Below are positions 1 to 8,591 of a DNA stretch of 64,000 nucleotides, in pieces. The first letter of the stretch is position 1, and each line of letters begins with the position of its first letter. Both the position numbers and the translations under genes were made by a program. Source of the stretch: Crossiella sp. CA-258035. Its GTDB lineage: Bacteria; Actinomycetota; Actinomycetes; Mycobacteriales; Pseudonocardiaceae. A model generated the notes under the pieces. That model searched no databases, was not told where the DNA came from, and was given only the letters and a program-made list of their open reading frames with translations. The stretch covers positions 3,876,001 through 3,940,000 of the forward strand of contig NZ_CP116413.1 of the NCBI RefSeq assembly GCF_030064675.1, in the 5' to 3' direction.

Positions 1-1
1 C

Positions 2-3000
2 CGCCGGCTGCCCAGCCTGGCGGTGACCCTCGCCTACGTCCGCGCCTGTGGCGGCCGTGAGGAGGAGTGGGAGCAGCGCTGGCGGGAGCTGGCCAAGGAG
101 ATCGACCTCGGCGCGCTGGCCGGGCTGGAGCCGGAGGCCCAGGACTCGCCCTACGTCGGGCTCACCGCCTTCGGGCCGGGGGAGGCGGACCGCTTCTTCG
201 GCAGGCAGGTGCTGATCGACCAGGTGCTGGACCTGCTCGCGGCGCGGCCCCTGGTGGTGGTGGTCGGGGCCTCGGGTTCCGGCAAGTCCTCGCTGCTGCG
301 GGCAGGGGTGCTGCCCAGGCTGGCCGAGGGCGTGCTGCTCACCCCTGGACCGCATCCGATGGACGAGGTCGCCTTCCTGCTCGACGGCGCGCGCCCGGCC
401 GAGGGCGAGCTGGTGCTGGTGGTGGACCAGTTCGAGGAGCTGTTCACCCGCTGCCACGACCCGGCCGAGCGGCAGCGCTTCGTCACCGCGCTCACCTCGG
501 CCGCGGCCACCACCGGCGGCCGGGTCAAGGTGGTGCTCGGGCTGCGCGCGGACTTCTACGCGCACTGCGCCCGCTACCCGGAGCTGGCCGAAGCCTTGCA
601 GGACGGGCAGATCCTGGCCACGCCGATGACCGCGGAGGAGCTGCGGCAGGCGATCACCCGGCCCGCGGTCGGCGCGGGCTGCGCGGTGGAGACGGCGCTG
701 GTGGCCCGGCTGGTCAGCGAGGCGGCCGGGCAGCCAGGGGTGCTGCCGCTGCTCTCGCACGCGCTGGTGGAGACCTGGCGGCGGCGCCGCGGCAACACCC
801 TCACCCTGGCCGGTTACGAGGCCAGCGGCGGGATCGAGGGCGCGATCGGGCAGACCGCGGAGACCGTCTACAACAGCCTCACCGAGGCCCAGCAGGACCT
901 GGCCCGGCAGGTGTTCCTGCGGCTGATCGAGCTCGGCGAGGGCACCGAGGACACCAAGCGCCGGGTCTCCCGCGCCGAGCTGGACACCGGCGAGGACGAC
1001 CTGACCGTGGTGCTGGAACGCCTGGCGCAGGCCAGGTTGCTCACCCTCAACCAGGACAGCGCGGACCTCGCGCACGAGGCGATCATCCGCTGCTGGCCCA
1101 GGCTGCGGGAATGGCTGACCGAGGACCGGGACGGCCTGCGCACCGCGCGCAGGCTCGGCGAGGCCGCCGAGGAGTGGGAGCGGCTGGACCGCGACCCCGG
1201 CGCGCTCTACCGCGGCGCGCAGCTCACCCTGGCCACCGACTGGGCCCAGCGCGGCCGGGACCGGTTGCTCAACCACCGGGAGGCCGACTTCCTGGCCGCC
1301 AGCACCGCCGCCGAGCAGAAGGAGGTGCGCAGCAGGCGGCAGCGGGACCGGCGGCTTCGGCAGCTGGTGGCGCTGCTGACCACGTTGCTGCTGCTGGCGG
1401 GCGCGGCCACCGGGTACGCGGTGTGGGCCCAGCAGGAGGCCACCGCGCAGCGCACCGCCGCGCTGGCGCAGAAGGCGGTGGTGCAGGCCGAGGCGATCCG
1501 GGCCAGCAACCCGTCACTGTCCTGGCAGCTGCGGCTGGCCGCCTACCGCACCGACGGCTCGCGGGATGCCGCCGACAGCGTGCGCGGCACCTCCGCGGAG
1601 GCCTTCAGCACCAGCATCACCGCGCACAGCAGGGCCACCTCGGCCACCCTGTTCCACCCCACCGAGCCGATCCTGGTCACCGCGGGCGCCGCCGATGACA
1701 AGGTGGTGCGGGTGTGGGACGTGCGGGACCGGAACCGGCCCCAGCTTCTGTCCACAATGGAGGGTCATCTCTTCGGGCTGCACAACGCGGAGTTCAGCGC
1801 CGACGGCAGGATGCTGGCCACCGCGGGCCTGGACCGCAACATCCGGCTGTGGGACCTCACCGATCCGCGCCGCCCGCGTTCGCTGGCCCTGATCGCCGGG
1901 CACGGCGGCAACATCCAGGACGTCTCCTTCAACGCCGACGGCCGGGTGCTGGCCAGCGTCTCGGTGGACAAGACGTTGCGGCTGTGGGACATCGCCAACC
2001 CCGAGCAGCCGCAGCAGCTCAGCGCGATCGAGGCGCACGCCGACCTGGTGCACGGGCTGGACTTCAGCCCGGCCCGGCCGCTGCTGGCCACCGCGGGCTG
2101 GGACGGCGTGGTCAAGCTGTGGGACGTGCGCGATCCGCGCCGCCCGCGCGAGCTGCCCTTCCCCGGCAGGCACGCCGACGGCGCGCAGGACGCGCTGTTC
2201 AGCGCGGACGGCAACCTGCTGGTGACCACCGGCAGTGACCGGCTGATCAAGCTGTGGGACGTGCGCGACCCGGACCGCCCGGTAGAACTGTCCACTGTGG
2301 CCGGTCACCTGGACTCGGTGCACGCGGTGGCCTTCGCCCCCGGCGGCCGGGCGCTGGCCACCAGCAGCGCGGACTCCTCGACCCGGCTGTGGGACATCAC
2401 CGACCCCCGGCAGGTGCGCGAGCTGGCCGTGCTGCGCGGGCACACCGACGCGACCTGGCGCGCCTCGTTCAGCCCCGACGGCATCACCCTGGCCACCAGC
2501 AGCGACGACCACACCGTGCAGCTGGCCGACCTGCGCCGCCAGGGCCTGCCCCAGCACGAGGACGCGGTGACCACGCTGGACTTCACCCCGGACGGCAAGA
2601 CGGTGGTCACCGGCGGCCGGGACCGCATGGTCAACCTGTGGCAGGTCACCGGCGACGGCCTGGTGGAGCCGGTGGCCCGGCTGGACCGGCACCAGGGGCC
2701 GCTGGAGACGGTGACGGTGAGCAAGGACGGCAGGCACCTGTTCACCGGCGGCCTGGACCGCGTGGTCAAGATCTGGGACCTGGCCGATCCCGCGCAGCCC
2801 AAGGAGATCTCCACCCTGGCCGGGCACGAGAACGCGGTCGGCTCGGTGGACGTGCACCCCGACGGCACCCTGCTGGCCACCGGCAGCTGGGACAACCGGG
2901 TCGGCCTGTGGGACATCCGCGACCCGGCCAAGCCCGGCAGGCCGCTGATGCTGGTCGAGCACGGGGTCGACGTGCTGGAGGTGCGGTTCAGCCCGGACGG

Positions 3001-3571
3001 CAAGCTGCTGGCCTCGGCCGGGATGGACGGCGTGGTCCGCCTGTGGGACCTCACCGACCGCGGCGCGCCCAAGGAGGTCAACGCCCTGCGCGAGCACCCC
3101 GGCGGCGCCTACCGGGTCGCCTTCAGCCCGGACAGCACCAAACTGGTCACCCTGGGCGGCGACCGCAAGGTCCGCCTGTGGGACATCACCGACCCGGCAG
3201 GCGAAGAGGCGCTGGCCGAGGTCGGCGACCCCAAGACCACCGTCCAGTCCGTCACCTTCAGCCCCGACGGCCGGACCCTGGCGGTGGCCGGTAACGAGCG
3301 GGCCGTCCGGCTGTTCGACCTGGCCGACCCGCGCGCGCCGAGGGAGTACGCGGCGCTGCGCGGCCACAGCGAGACGATCCAGCAGATCCGGTTCAGCCCG
3401 GACGGCAGCCGGATCGGCAGCGTGGGCAGCGACCGGACACTGCGGATCTGGGACATCGACGTGGAGCGGTCGGCGGCGCGGATCTGCGCGATGGCGTATC
3501 CGCGGATCACCGAGCAGGAGTGGGAGAAGTACCTGCCGGGACTGGAGTTCCGGCCGCCCTGCCCGGAGTGA
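2..3571 (+). CDS. nSTAND-type ATPase with WD40 repeats (5' truncated)
   Basis: The frame is open to the window edge and the first visible residues (RRLPSLAVTLAYVRACGG) look like the end of the helix-turn-helix domain that starts this family, so the true start lies upstream. A conflict/nSTAND NTPase module follows: Walker A GASGSGKSS near residue 90 and Walker B LVLVVDQFEELF near 140. A single transmembrane helix follows around residue 455. The rest is 14 WD40 repeats, each ending in a variant of LWDxxDP, enough for two seven-bladed propellers. Repeat 7 (QLADLRR) and repeat 8 (LWQVTG) are degenerate and could mark the junction. Family knowledge: such STAND proteins act as signal-sensing switches in actinobacteria and some are antiphage or signalling hubs; the ligand here is unknown. 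It converges on lnt with a 13-base gap. Confidence 0.88.
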   Translation, partial: RRLPSLAVTLAYVRACGGREEEWEQRWRELAKEIDLGALAGLEPEAQDSPYVGLTAFGPGEADRFFGRQVLIDQVLDLLAARPLVVVVGASGSGKSSLLRAGVLPRLAEGVLLTPGPHPMDEVAFLLDGARPAEGELVLVVDQFEELFTRCHDPAERQRFVTALTSAAATTGGRVKVVLGLRADFYAHCARYPELAEALQDGQILATPMTAEELRQAITRPAVGAGCAVETALVARLVSEAAGQPGVLPLLSHALVETWRRRRGNTLTLAGYEASGGIEGAIGQTAETVYNSLTEAQQDLARQVFLRLIELGEGTEDTKRRVSRAELDTGEDDLTVVLERLAQARLLTLNQDSADLAHEAIIRCWPRLREWLTEDRDGLRTARRLGEAAEEWERLDRDPGALYRGAQLTLATDWAQRGRDRLLNHREADFLAASTAAEQKEVRSRRQRDRRLRQLVALLTTLLLLAGAATGYAVWAQQEATAQRTAALAQKAVVQAEAIRASNPSLSWQLRLAAYRTDGSRDAADSVRGTSAEAFSTSITAHSRATSATLFHPTEPILVTAGAADDKVVRVWDVRDRNRPQLLSTMEGHLFGLHNAEFSADGRMLATAGLDRNIRLWDLTDPRRPRSLALIAGHGGNIQDVSFNADGRVLASVSVDKTLRLWDIANPEQPQQLSAIEAHADLVHGLDFSPARPLLATAGWDGVVKLWDVRDPRRPRELPFPGRHADGAQDALFSADGNLLVTTGSDRLIKLWDVRDPDRPVELSTVAGHLDSVHAVAFAPGGRALATSSADSSTRLWDITDPRQVRELAVLRGHTDATWRASFSPDGITLATSSDDHTVQLADLRRQGLPQHEDAVTTLDFTPDGKTVVTGGRDRMVNLWQVTGDGLVEPVARLDRHQGPLETVTVSKDGRHLFTGGLDRVVKIWDLADPAQPKEISTLAGHENAVGSVDVHPDGTLLATGSWDNRVGLWDIRDPAKPGRPLMLVEHGVDVLEVRFSPDGKLLASAGMDGVVRLWDLTDRGAPKEVNALREHPGGAYRVAFSPDSTKLVTLGGDRKVRLWDITDPAGEEALAEVGDPKTTVQSVTFSPDGRTLAVAGNERAVRLFDLADPRAPREYAALRGHSETIQQIRFSPDGSRIGSVGSDRTLRIWDIDVERSAARICAMAYPRITEQEWEKYLPGLEFRPPCPE

Positions 3572-3584
3572 CCGAGGTGCGCGG

Positions 3585-5150
3585 TCAGGCCGCGGCCGGG
3601 GTGCGCACCGACCGGCGGATCCCCGCCGCGACCGCCAGCAGGCCCAGCGCGATCAGCACGATCTCCGTCCACGGCCCCAGCCGGTCGGCCACCGTGACCG
3701 AGCTGCGCAGCGGCAGCGTCTCGGTCAGCGAGCCCGCGGTGTACATCTCCAGCGACTGGGTCACCGTGCCGTCCGGCCGGACCATGGCGCTGACGCCGCT
3801 GGTGGCCGCGACCACCACCGCGCGGCCGTGTTCCACCGCGCGCAGGCGGGCCATGGCCAGCTGCTGGTAGGTCATGTCGCCGCGGCCGAACCAGGCGTTG
3901 TTGGTGGGCACGATGAGCAGCTGGGCGCCCTGGTCGACGTTCTCGCGCAGGACGTAGTCGTAGGCGACCTCGTAGCAGATGGCCACGCCCAGCGGGGCGC
4001 CCGCGACGGTGAGCGGGCCGGTGCGGGTGCCGGCGACCAGGTCGGGGACGTCGACGAAGGGGGTGATCAGGCGGGCCAGGTCGCGCAGCGGGATGAACTC
4101 GGAGAACGGGACCAGCTGCTGCTTGGTGTAGCGGGGGCCCTGGCCGGTGGCCGGGTCCCAGCTGACCACCGCGTTCTCCTGGCCGGCCGGGGTGCGGTAC
4201 AGGCCGCCGATCAGGGTGGGCACGCCGAGGTCGGCCACGGCGGCGTCCAGGACCGGGTCGGGGCCGTTGATGCGGGTGGTGGACTCCGGCCAGACCACCA
4301 GGTCGGGTTTGGGGGTGGCGCGGGTGCGGATGTTCTCGGCCAGGATCCGGCTGGCTTCCAGGTGGTTGCGGCGGATCGTGGGCAGCTCGCTGAGCAGGCC
4401 GATCCCGGCGTCGGGGGCGTTGCCCTGGACCAGGGCGACCGTGCGGGTGCCCTGCTGCGCCTCGACCCCGACCAGCGGCCAGGCGGCCAGCGCGGCGACC
4501 ACCGGCAGCACCACCGGCGCGGCGGTGGCCAGCCAGCCGCGGACGGAGAGCCGGGTGCGAACGCGCAGGACCAGCGCGGCCAGGCCGAAGCCGGTCAGCG
4601 CGACCGCGAAGGTCACCAGGGGCACGCCGCCGACCGTGGCCAGGCCCAGCAGCGGCCCTTCGACCTGGCCGAAGCCGAGCTTGGCCCAGGGGAAGCCGCC
4701 GTAGGGCACCCGGCCACGCAGGGCTTCGGAGAGCACGATCAGCGCGGCCAGCCACACCGGCCCGCCGGGCAGGCCCGTGACCAGCGGGAACAGCGTGGTG
4801 ACCGCGGCGATGTAGAGCGCCATCAGCAGGCTCAGGCCCAGCCAGGGCCAGGGGCCGAACTCGCGGCCGAGGAAGTCCTGCAGCCAGAACAGGTGCAGCA
4901 GGAAGAAGGTGCTGGCGAAGACCATGCCGTAGCCGGCGGCGGCCCGTTTGCGGCGCTCGTGCAGGACCAGGCCGAGCACGGCCAGCGCGACCGGCGCCAG
5001 CCACCAGCTCCGGTAGGGCGGGAAGCTGAGGTAGAGCAGCACCCCGGCGAGGATCGCGGCCGGTACCCGCAGCAGCCAGGCGCGGTGGTCGCGGGCGGGT
5101 GCGGGCGTGCCAGGGGAGGCCGACCTCGTGCGTCTCAACCCGGCAACCAC
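3585..5150 (-). CDS. lnt: Apolipoprotein N-acyltransferase
   Basis: Membrane enzyme that N-acylates the lipid-modified N-terminal cysteine of lipoproteins. It has hydrophobic helices in the first half, then a nitrilase-like catalytic domain with the expected Glu (VVWPEST), Lys (YTKQQLVPFSEF) and nucleophilic Cys (AICYEVAYD). A C-terminal helix ends the protein. I place the start at GTG 5150, giving 521 residues, because AGGAGGAGG lies just upstream on the minus strand (5157-5165). The longer reading from 5261 would begin inside the terminator hairpin of the protease gene. Lnt often sits beside a polyprenol-phosphate mannosyltransferase in actinobacteria; none is seen here. Function is confident, start fairly confident. 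Confidence 0.93.
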   Translation of the reverse strand: MVAGLRRTRSASPGTPAPARDHRAWLLRVPAAILAGVLLYLSFPPYRSWWLAPVALAVLGLVLHERRKRAAAGYGMVFASTFFLLHLFWLQDFLGREFGPWPWLGLSLLMALYIAAVTTLFPLVTGLPGGPVWLAALIVLSEALRGRVPYGGFPWAKLGFGQVEGPLLGLATVGGVPLVTFAVALTGFGLAALVLRVRTRLSVRGWLATAAPVVLPVVAALAAWPLVGVEAQQGTRTVALVQGNAPDAGIGLLSELPTIRRNHLEASRILAENIRTRATPKPDLVVWPESTTRINGPDPVLDAAVADLGVPTLIGGLYRTPAGQENAVVSWDPATGQGPRYTKQQLVPFSEFIPLRDLARLITPFVDVPDLVAGTRTGPLTVAGAPLGVAICYEVAYDYVLRENVDQGAQLLIVPTNNAWFGRGDMTYQQLAMARLRAVEHGRAVVVAATSGVSAMVRPDGTVTQSLEMYTAGSLTETLPLRSSVTVADRLGPWTEIVLIALGLLAVAAGIRRSVRTPAAA

Positions 5151-5235
5151 CGGCCACCTCCTCCTCGGAGCTCCGGTGACGATCTCAGCACGCCGGAGCC
5201 GGGGCGGGCACACCGGGGCCGTTCCCGGCACGGCA

Positions 5236-5269
5236 AGCGGCCCGTGCGTGGTTGGACGCACGGGCCGCT
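5236..5269 (-). terminator. Perfect 14-bp hairpin terminator of the subtilase gene
   Basis: AGCGGCCCGTGCGT (5236-5249) pairs perfectly with ACGCACGGGCCGCT (5256-5269) around a six-base loop. It lies 26 bases past the subtilase stop codon in the direction of transcription and upstream of lnt. There is no strong T-tract, as is usual in high-GC actinobacteria. It separates the two same-strand genes. Confidence 0.8.
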
Positions 5270-5295
5270 CTCCCCCTGCCCGGAGGAGTTCTGGG

Positions 5296-7086
5296 TCAGG
5301 CGAAGCAGAACGCCTGGTTGGCGCCGAAGCTCCAGCACTGCACCTGTTTGGTGGCCGAGTTGCTGTTGCCGGTCTTGTCGGTGACGGTCAGCTTGATCGT
5401 GTAGTTGGCCTGCTTGGCCGGGTAGTCGTTGGCCGCGGTGACGCCGGTGCCGGTCTTGCCGTCGCCGAACTCCCAGGCGTAGCCGCTGATGTCGTTGTCG
5501 GGGTCGGTGCTGCCGGAGCCGTCCACCGAGCAGCGGTTGCGCTGGCAGGAGACGGTGAAGGAGGCCGCGGGCGGCTGACCGGCCGGGGGCTTGCCGGCGC
5601 GGACGGCCTTGGTGACCGGGGCGGAGGTGGCGCCCTTGTCGTCGGTGACGGTCAGGGTGACCCGGTACTCGCCGTCCTTGCCGTAGGTGTGCGAGGGCTT
5701 GACGCCGTCACCGGTGTTGCTGTCGCCGAAGTCCCACTTGTAGCTGGCGATCGAGCTGCCGCCGGTGCCGGGCTTGGAGGCGGAGGCGTCGAAGGAGCAG
5801 GTCAGCGAGCTGGCGCAGTCGCCGGTGAAGTCAGCGGTGGGCTTGCCGGGCTCGCTGCCGCCGCCCAGCTTGCTGACGTCGAGGAACTTGTTCGGCGAGC
5901 CGGGGCCGGGGTTGCGCACCACGCCGGACTGGGCGTTGTTCACCAGCGCGTCCCTGACCTGCTGCGGGCTGGCCCCGGGGTTGCCGGCCAGGTACAGCGC
6001 GGCCGCGCCGGTGACGTGCGGGGCGGCCATCGAGGTGCCCTGCATGCCCTTGCTGCCGGTGTTGCTGGAGTTGCTGGCGGAGTTGATGTTGGAGCCGGGC
6101 GCGTAGATGTCCACGCAGGTGCCGTGGTTGGAGTAGCCGGCCTCGTTGTTCTGCTCGTCCTGGGTGGCCGCCACGGTGATCACCTCGGGCACCTTGGCCG
6201 GGCTGACGTTGCAGGCGTCCTGGTTCTCGTTGCCCGCGGCCGCGACCCAGGTGATGCCGGCCGCGATGGAGTTCTTCATCGCCCGGTTGATGCCCTCGGG
6301 GTCCGCGCCCGCGCCGCCGGAGGTCCAGCTGGCGTTGACCACCGCGGGCTTCTTCGCGTTCTGGGTGACCCAGTCGATGCCCTTGATCGAGGCGGCGTCC
6401 GGGCCGTTGCCGTCACAGCCCAGCACCTTGACCCCGACGATGGTCACGTCCTTGGCCACGCCGTAGGCCTCGCTGCTGGAGGTGCCGCCGGTGTGCGTGC
6501 CGTGGCCCTGGTCGAACTGGCCCTTGCAGTCGTTGACGTTGTTGTCGTTGTCGATGAAGTCGTAGCCGGACTTGGCCCTGCCCTCGAAGGAGACGTGGTC
6601 GGTGTTCAGCTCGGTGTCGGTGTTGTAGACGGTGACGCCGGTGCCCACGTTTGGATATTTGTAGGTGCCGTCGTTGGCCCCGTCGACCTGGTCCAGCCCC
6701 CACGGGGCGTTCGGCTGCTCCCCGGCGGGCGCCCTGACCGTGGCCGAGCGCACCCACAGCGACTGCTGCACGAACTCCACCCGGGGATCCGCGGCCAGCC
6801 GCTGGGCCTGGGCCGCGGACATCTTCACCGAGAACCCGCGCAGCGCCGCGGAGTAGGCGTAGCCAAGCTGGCCGCCGTAGCGCTGGGCGAGCTCCGCGGA
6901 CTCCGCCTGGACCGAGGCCGCGGCCTCGGCGGCCAGCGAGGTCGCGCCGTGCAGGCCGACGATGTACTGGCCGGGGATCGAGTCCGGCGCACCCGCGTTG
7001 AGCACCACGCCCCGTGGCTCGGCCTGGGCCGCGTGGCCGGTCAGCACCAGGGCGGTGGCGAGCAGGAGGCTTCCGAGTGTTCGCAT
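5296..7086 (-). CDS. Secreted S8 subtilase with two PKD domains
   Basis: 596-residue exported serine protease. A signal peptide (MRTLGSLLLATALVLTGHAAQA) is followed by an I9-type propeptide and then a proteinase-K-like catalytic domain. The triad is Asp157 (VYNTDTELN), His195 (GHGTHTG) and Ser352 (GTSMAAPHVTG), with oxyanion Asn286 (AAGNENQ). Two PKD domains follow, each with the WxFGDG/S signature and a xxTVTD core, and the tail carries paired cysteines (CWSFGANQAFC). The start at 7086 is preferred over one 27 codons upstream because it begins the signal peptide and has GGAG upstream. PKD domains commonly help secreted proteases bind insoluble protein or polymers. The Asp motif has TELN where subtilases usually have TGIN, a mild variation. 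Confidence 0.94.
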   Translation of the reverse strand: MRTLGSLLLATALVLTGHAAQAEPRGVVLNAGAPDSIPGQYIVGLHGATSLAAEAAASVQAESAELAQRYGGQLGYAYSAALRGFSVKMSAAQAQRLAADPRVEFVQQSLWVRSATVRAPAGEQPNAPWGLDQVDGANDGTYKYPNVGTGVTVYNTDTELNTDHVSFEGRAKSGYDFIDNDNNVNDCKGQFDQGHGTHTGGTSSSEAYGVAKDVTIVGVKVLGCDGNGPDAASIKGIDWVTQNAKKPAVVNASWTSGGAGADPEGINRAMKNSIAAGITWVAAAGNENQDACNVSPAKVPEVITVAATQDEQNNEAGYSNHGTCVDIYAPGSNINSASNSSNTGSKGMQGTSMAAPHVTGAAALYLAGNPGASPQQVRDALVNNAQSGVVRNPGPGSPNKFLDVSKLGGGSEPGKPTADFTGDCASSLTCSFDASASKPGTGGSSIASYKWDFGDSNTGDGVKPSHTYGKDGEYRVTLTVTDDKGATSAPVTKAVRAGKPPAGQPPAASFTVSCQRNRCSVDGSGSTDPDNDISGYAWEFGDGKTGTGVTAANDYPAKQANYTIKLTVTDKTGNSNSATKQVQCWSFGANQAFCFA

Positions 7087-7165
7087 GCCGTGCTCCGTTT
7101 TCGTAGCAGGGAAACGGATGCACTGATCATGGTGAGGGGGTCGCGGGGGAACAATCCGAGGACCC

Positions 7166-7183
7166 ATCCGTAGCGGTACGGAT
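7166..7183. promoter_or_regulatory. Inverted repeat upstream of the subtilase gene
   Basis: ATCCGTA (7166-7172) and TACGGAT (7177-7183) form perfect 7-bp arms with a 4-base spacer. It lies 80 bases upstream of the subtilase start and one base past the stop of a short minus-strand reading frame. It could be an operator for the protease or a small terminator. The sequence alone does not decide. Confidence 0.4.
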
Positions 7184-7375
7184 TTATTGCCGGGGCTCGG
7201 GGCGGGTCAGGTCGAACACCCGGTACGCGCTCCTGGGCAGGTTGTCGGTGTCGACGAACATCTCACGCGGCACCACGATCCGCACCGTGGCCATGGCCAG
7301 GGCGTCGACACCGGAGAGCCAGAGTGTCAGTCTTGGCTTATATAAGCCGTACCTGGTATGATTTTGGTCGTGCAC
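7184..7375 (-). CDS. Short hypothetical reading frame, possible gene remnant
   Basis: 63 codons (MHDQNHTRYGLY... to ...FDLTRPEPRQ), starting inside the ArsR gene on the opposite strand and ending just before an inverted repeat. The second half reads like ordinary protein (VRIVVPREMFVDTDNLP), the first half less so. There is no convincing ribosome binding site and I do not recognise a family. It may be a real small gene, a fragment of a lost gene, or chance. Treat as weak. Confidence 0.22.
   Translation of the reverse strand: MHDQNHTRYGLYKPRLTLWLSGVDALAMATVRIVVPREMFVDTDNLPRSAYRVFDLTRPEPRQ
7334..7362 (+). promoter_or_regulatory. Promoter with embedded palindrome for the ArsR gene
   Basis: TTGGCT (7334-7339) and TATGAT (7357-7362) are spaced by 17 bases as -35 and -10 elements. 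The 14-bp palindrome GGCTTATATAAGCC (7335-7348) overlaps the -35 and the spacer, where an ArsR repressor would block polymerase. The predicted transcription start is near 7369-7370, at the GTG start codon, suggesting a leaderless mRNA. Confidence 0.55.
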
Positions 7376-7738
7376 GCGTTCGACATCCTCGGTGACCCGG
7401 TGCGTCGGCGCATTCTGGAGCTACTCGCCGAGGGTGAGCAGACCTCTGGGGCGATCACGGACGTGATCCGGGCTGAGTTCGCACTGTCCCAGCCGGCTGT
7501 TTCCCAGCATCTGCGCGTTCTGCGTGAGAACGGATTCGCGTCGGTTCGGGCTGCGGGGGCTCGCCGGTTCTACGCCATCGACCCCTCGCCGCTGAGCGAG
7601 GTTGATGTGTGGTTGGACCGGTTTCGCGGGTTCTGGGATCAGCGGCTCGATGCCCTGGGAACTGAGCTGGCCCGCGGCAGGCGTGCATCCCGGACCTCAG
7701 GTGTTGGCAAGGCCGATCCGCCAGAGAAAGGAACATGA
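7370..7738 (+). CDS. ArsR-family winged-helix repressor
   Basis: About 122 residues with the ArsR/SmtB winged-helix fold: FDILGDPVRRRILELL at the N-terminus and the recognition helix region LSQPAVSQHLRVLRENG. No metal-binding cysteine motif is visible, which fits the subfamily paired with SRPBCC proteins. The ATG at 7358 lies inside the apparent -10 element, so I prefer GTG 7370, which would be leaderless. The stop is followed at once by the SRPBCC start at 7740, so the two are co-transcribed. Likely autoregulated through the palindrome in its promoter. The inducer is unknown. Confidence 0.85.
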   Translation: MHAFDILGDPVRRRILELLAEGEQTSGAITDVIRAEFALSQPAVSQHLRVLRENGFASVRAAGARRFYAIDPSPLSEVDVWLDRFRGFWDQRLDALGTELARGRRASRTSGVGKADPPEKGT

Positions 7739-7739
7739 C

Positions 7740-8390
7740 ATGAAGGACGTACTGGACGAACTTGCCGCTGCGCGCCGGACGATGGGTACAGCGACCCTGC
7801 CCGCCGGCGAGGCTTACACGATGGAATTGCGGCGTCGCTACGACGCGCCAGTCGACGACGTGTGGAACGCCATCACCGACCCCGAGCGGCTGGGCCGCTG
7901 GTTGAAGTCGGTCACCGGGGACCTGCGGCTCGGCGGGTCGTTCGAGCTGGACGGCGGTGAGCACGGGGAGATCCTCCGGTGCGAGCCGCCGCGTCTGCTG
8001 CGGGTGTCCTGGCTCTTCGGACCGGACGCCGACGAGTGGCCGGGCACGAGCGAGGTCGAGGTACGCCTGTCCCCGGGCCCTGCCGGGGACACCGAGCTCG
8101 AACTGGTCCATGCGGCAGCCGTCGGGGAGCCCATGTTCCCGACCTACGGCCCCGGTGCCGGCGGTGTGGGCTGGGACCTGCATCTCCTCACCCTGGCCCG
8201 GTTCCTGGCCGACGGCGAGACCCTCGACCACGAGAAGTTCCGGACCTTGCCCGAGGGGCGCGAGTTCGCTCGGCGCAGCGCTGCGGCATGGGGCGAGGCT
8301 CACCTGGCCGCCGGCGGCGATCCCGATCAGGTCGCAGCCGCGGTCGAGGCCACCACCGCGTTCTACGTCCCCGAAAGGGACACCCAATGA
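7740..8390 (+). CDS. SRPBCC (AHSA1-like) domain protein
   Basis: 216 residues with the AHSA1/START-like hydrophobic-cavity fold: YDAPVDDVWNAITDPERLGRW near the N-terminus, then alternating strands (GGSFELDGG, EILRCEPPRLLRVSW) and a C-terminal helix. AAAGGAAC lies upstream of ATG 7740. Members bind or sense small hydrophobic ligands and are very often encoded directly after an ArsR repressor, as here. The ligand and process cannot be read from sequence. Its stop overlaps the start of a broken second SRPBCC gene (ATGA). Confidence 0.86.
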   Translation: MKDVLDELAAARRTMGTATLPAGEAYTMELRRRYDAPVDDVWNAITDPERLGRWLKSVTGDLRLGGSFELDGGEHGEILRCEPPRLLRVSWLFGPDADEWPGTSEVEVRLSPGPAGDTELELVHAAAVGEPMFPTYGPGAGGVGWDLHLLTLARFLADGETLDHEKFRTLPEGREFARRSAAAWGEAHLAAGGDPDQVAAAVEATTAFYVPERDTQ

Positions 8391-8485
8391 AGTAGACCAC
8401 CTCGATCGAGATCGGCCTGCCTCGCGAGAAGGTGCTACAGCTCGTAGCAGACCCCGAGCAGGCGCCGAAGTGGCTACGCGCCGGT
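8387..8485 (+). pseudogene. Remnant of a second SRPBCC gene, stopped at codon 3
   Basis: ATG 8387 overlaps the previous stop (ATGA), as in a coupled operon, but codon 3 is TAG. After it the frame reads TTSIEIGLPREKVLQLVADP and then EQAPKWLRAG, which matches the beginning of SRPBCC domains. The similarity then ends in unrelated sequence. This looks like a third cistron lost by a nonsense change and a 3' deletion. On the other strand 8474-8563 a 29-codon frame (MDTGDRSWFTEQERQHVIRL...) may be another truncated end, suggesting a deletion junction. Otherwise 8486-8591 holds nothing I can name. Confidence 0.5.
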
Positions 8486-8591
8486 CTGGACCGCGTGCTC
8501 CAGCAGCCGGATGACGTGCTGCCGTTCCTGCTCGGTGAACCAGGACCGGTCCCCGGTGTCCATGGGCCCAGTGTGGCCGAGCGGACCGGCG

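Noticed and set aside
1748-1762. A true replication origin based on DnaA-box-like motifs
   Set aside because: The copies are scattered, lie inside genes and are not clustered with dnaA, dnaN or an AT-rich stretch.
67-3367. Long alternative-frame readings across the WD40 gene on both strands
   Set aside because: They are Arg/Ala/Gly/Pro-rich shadows caused by high GC; only the 2-3571 frame has domain motifs.
5151-5261. Longer N-terminus for lnt starting at 5261
   Set aside because: It begins within a perfect terminator hairpin and lacks a ribosome site, while GTG 5150 has AGGAGGAGG upstream.
7087-7167. 27 extra codons at the subtilase N-terminus
   Set aside because: The signal peptide begins at ATG 7086 with GGAG upstream; the extra codons would bury it.
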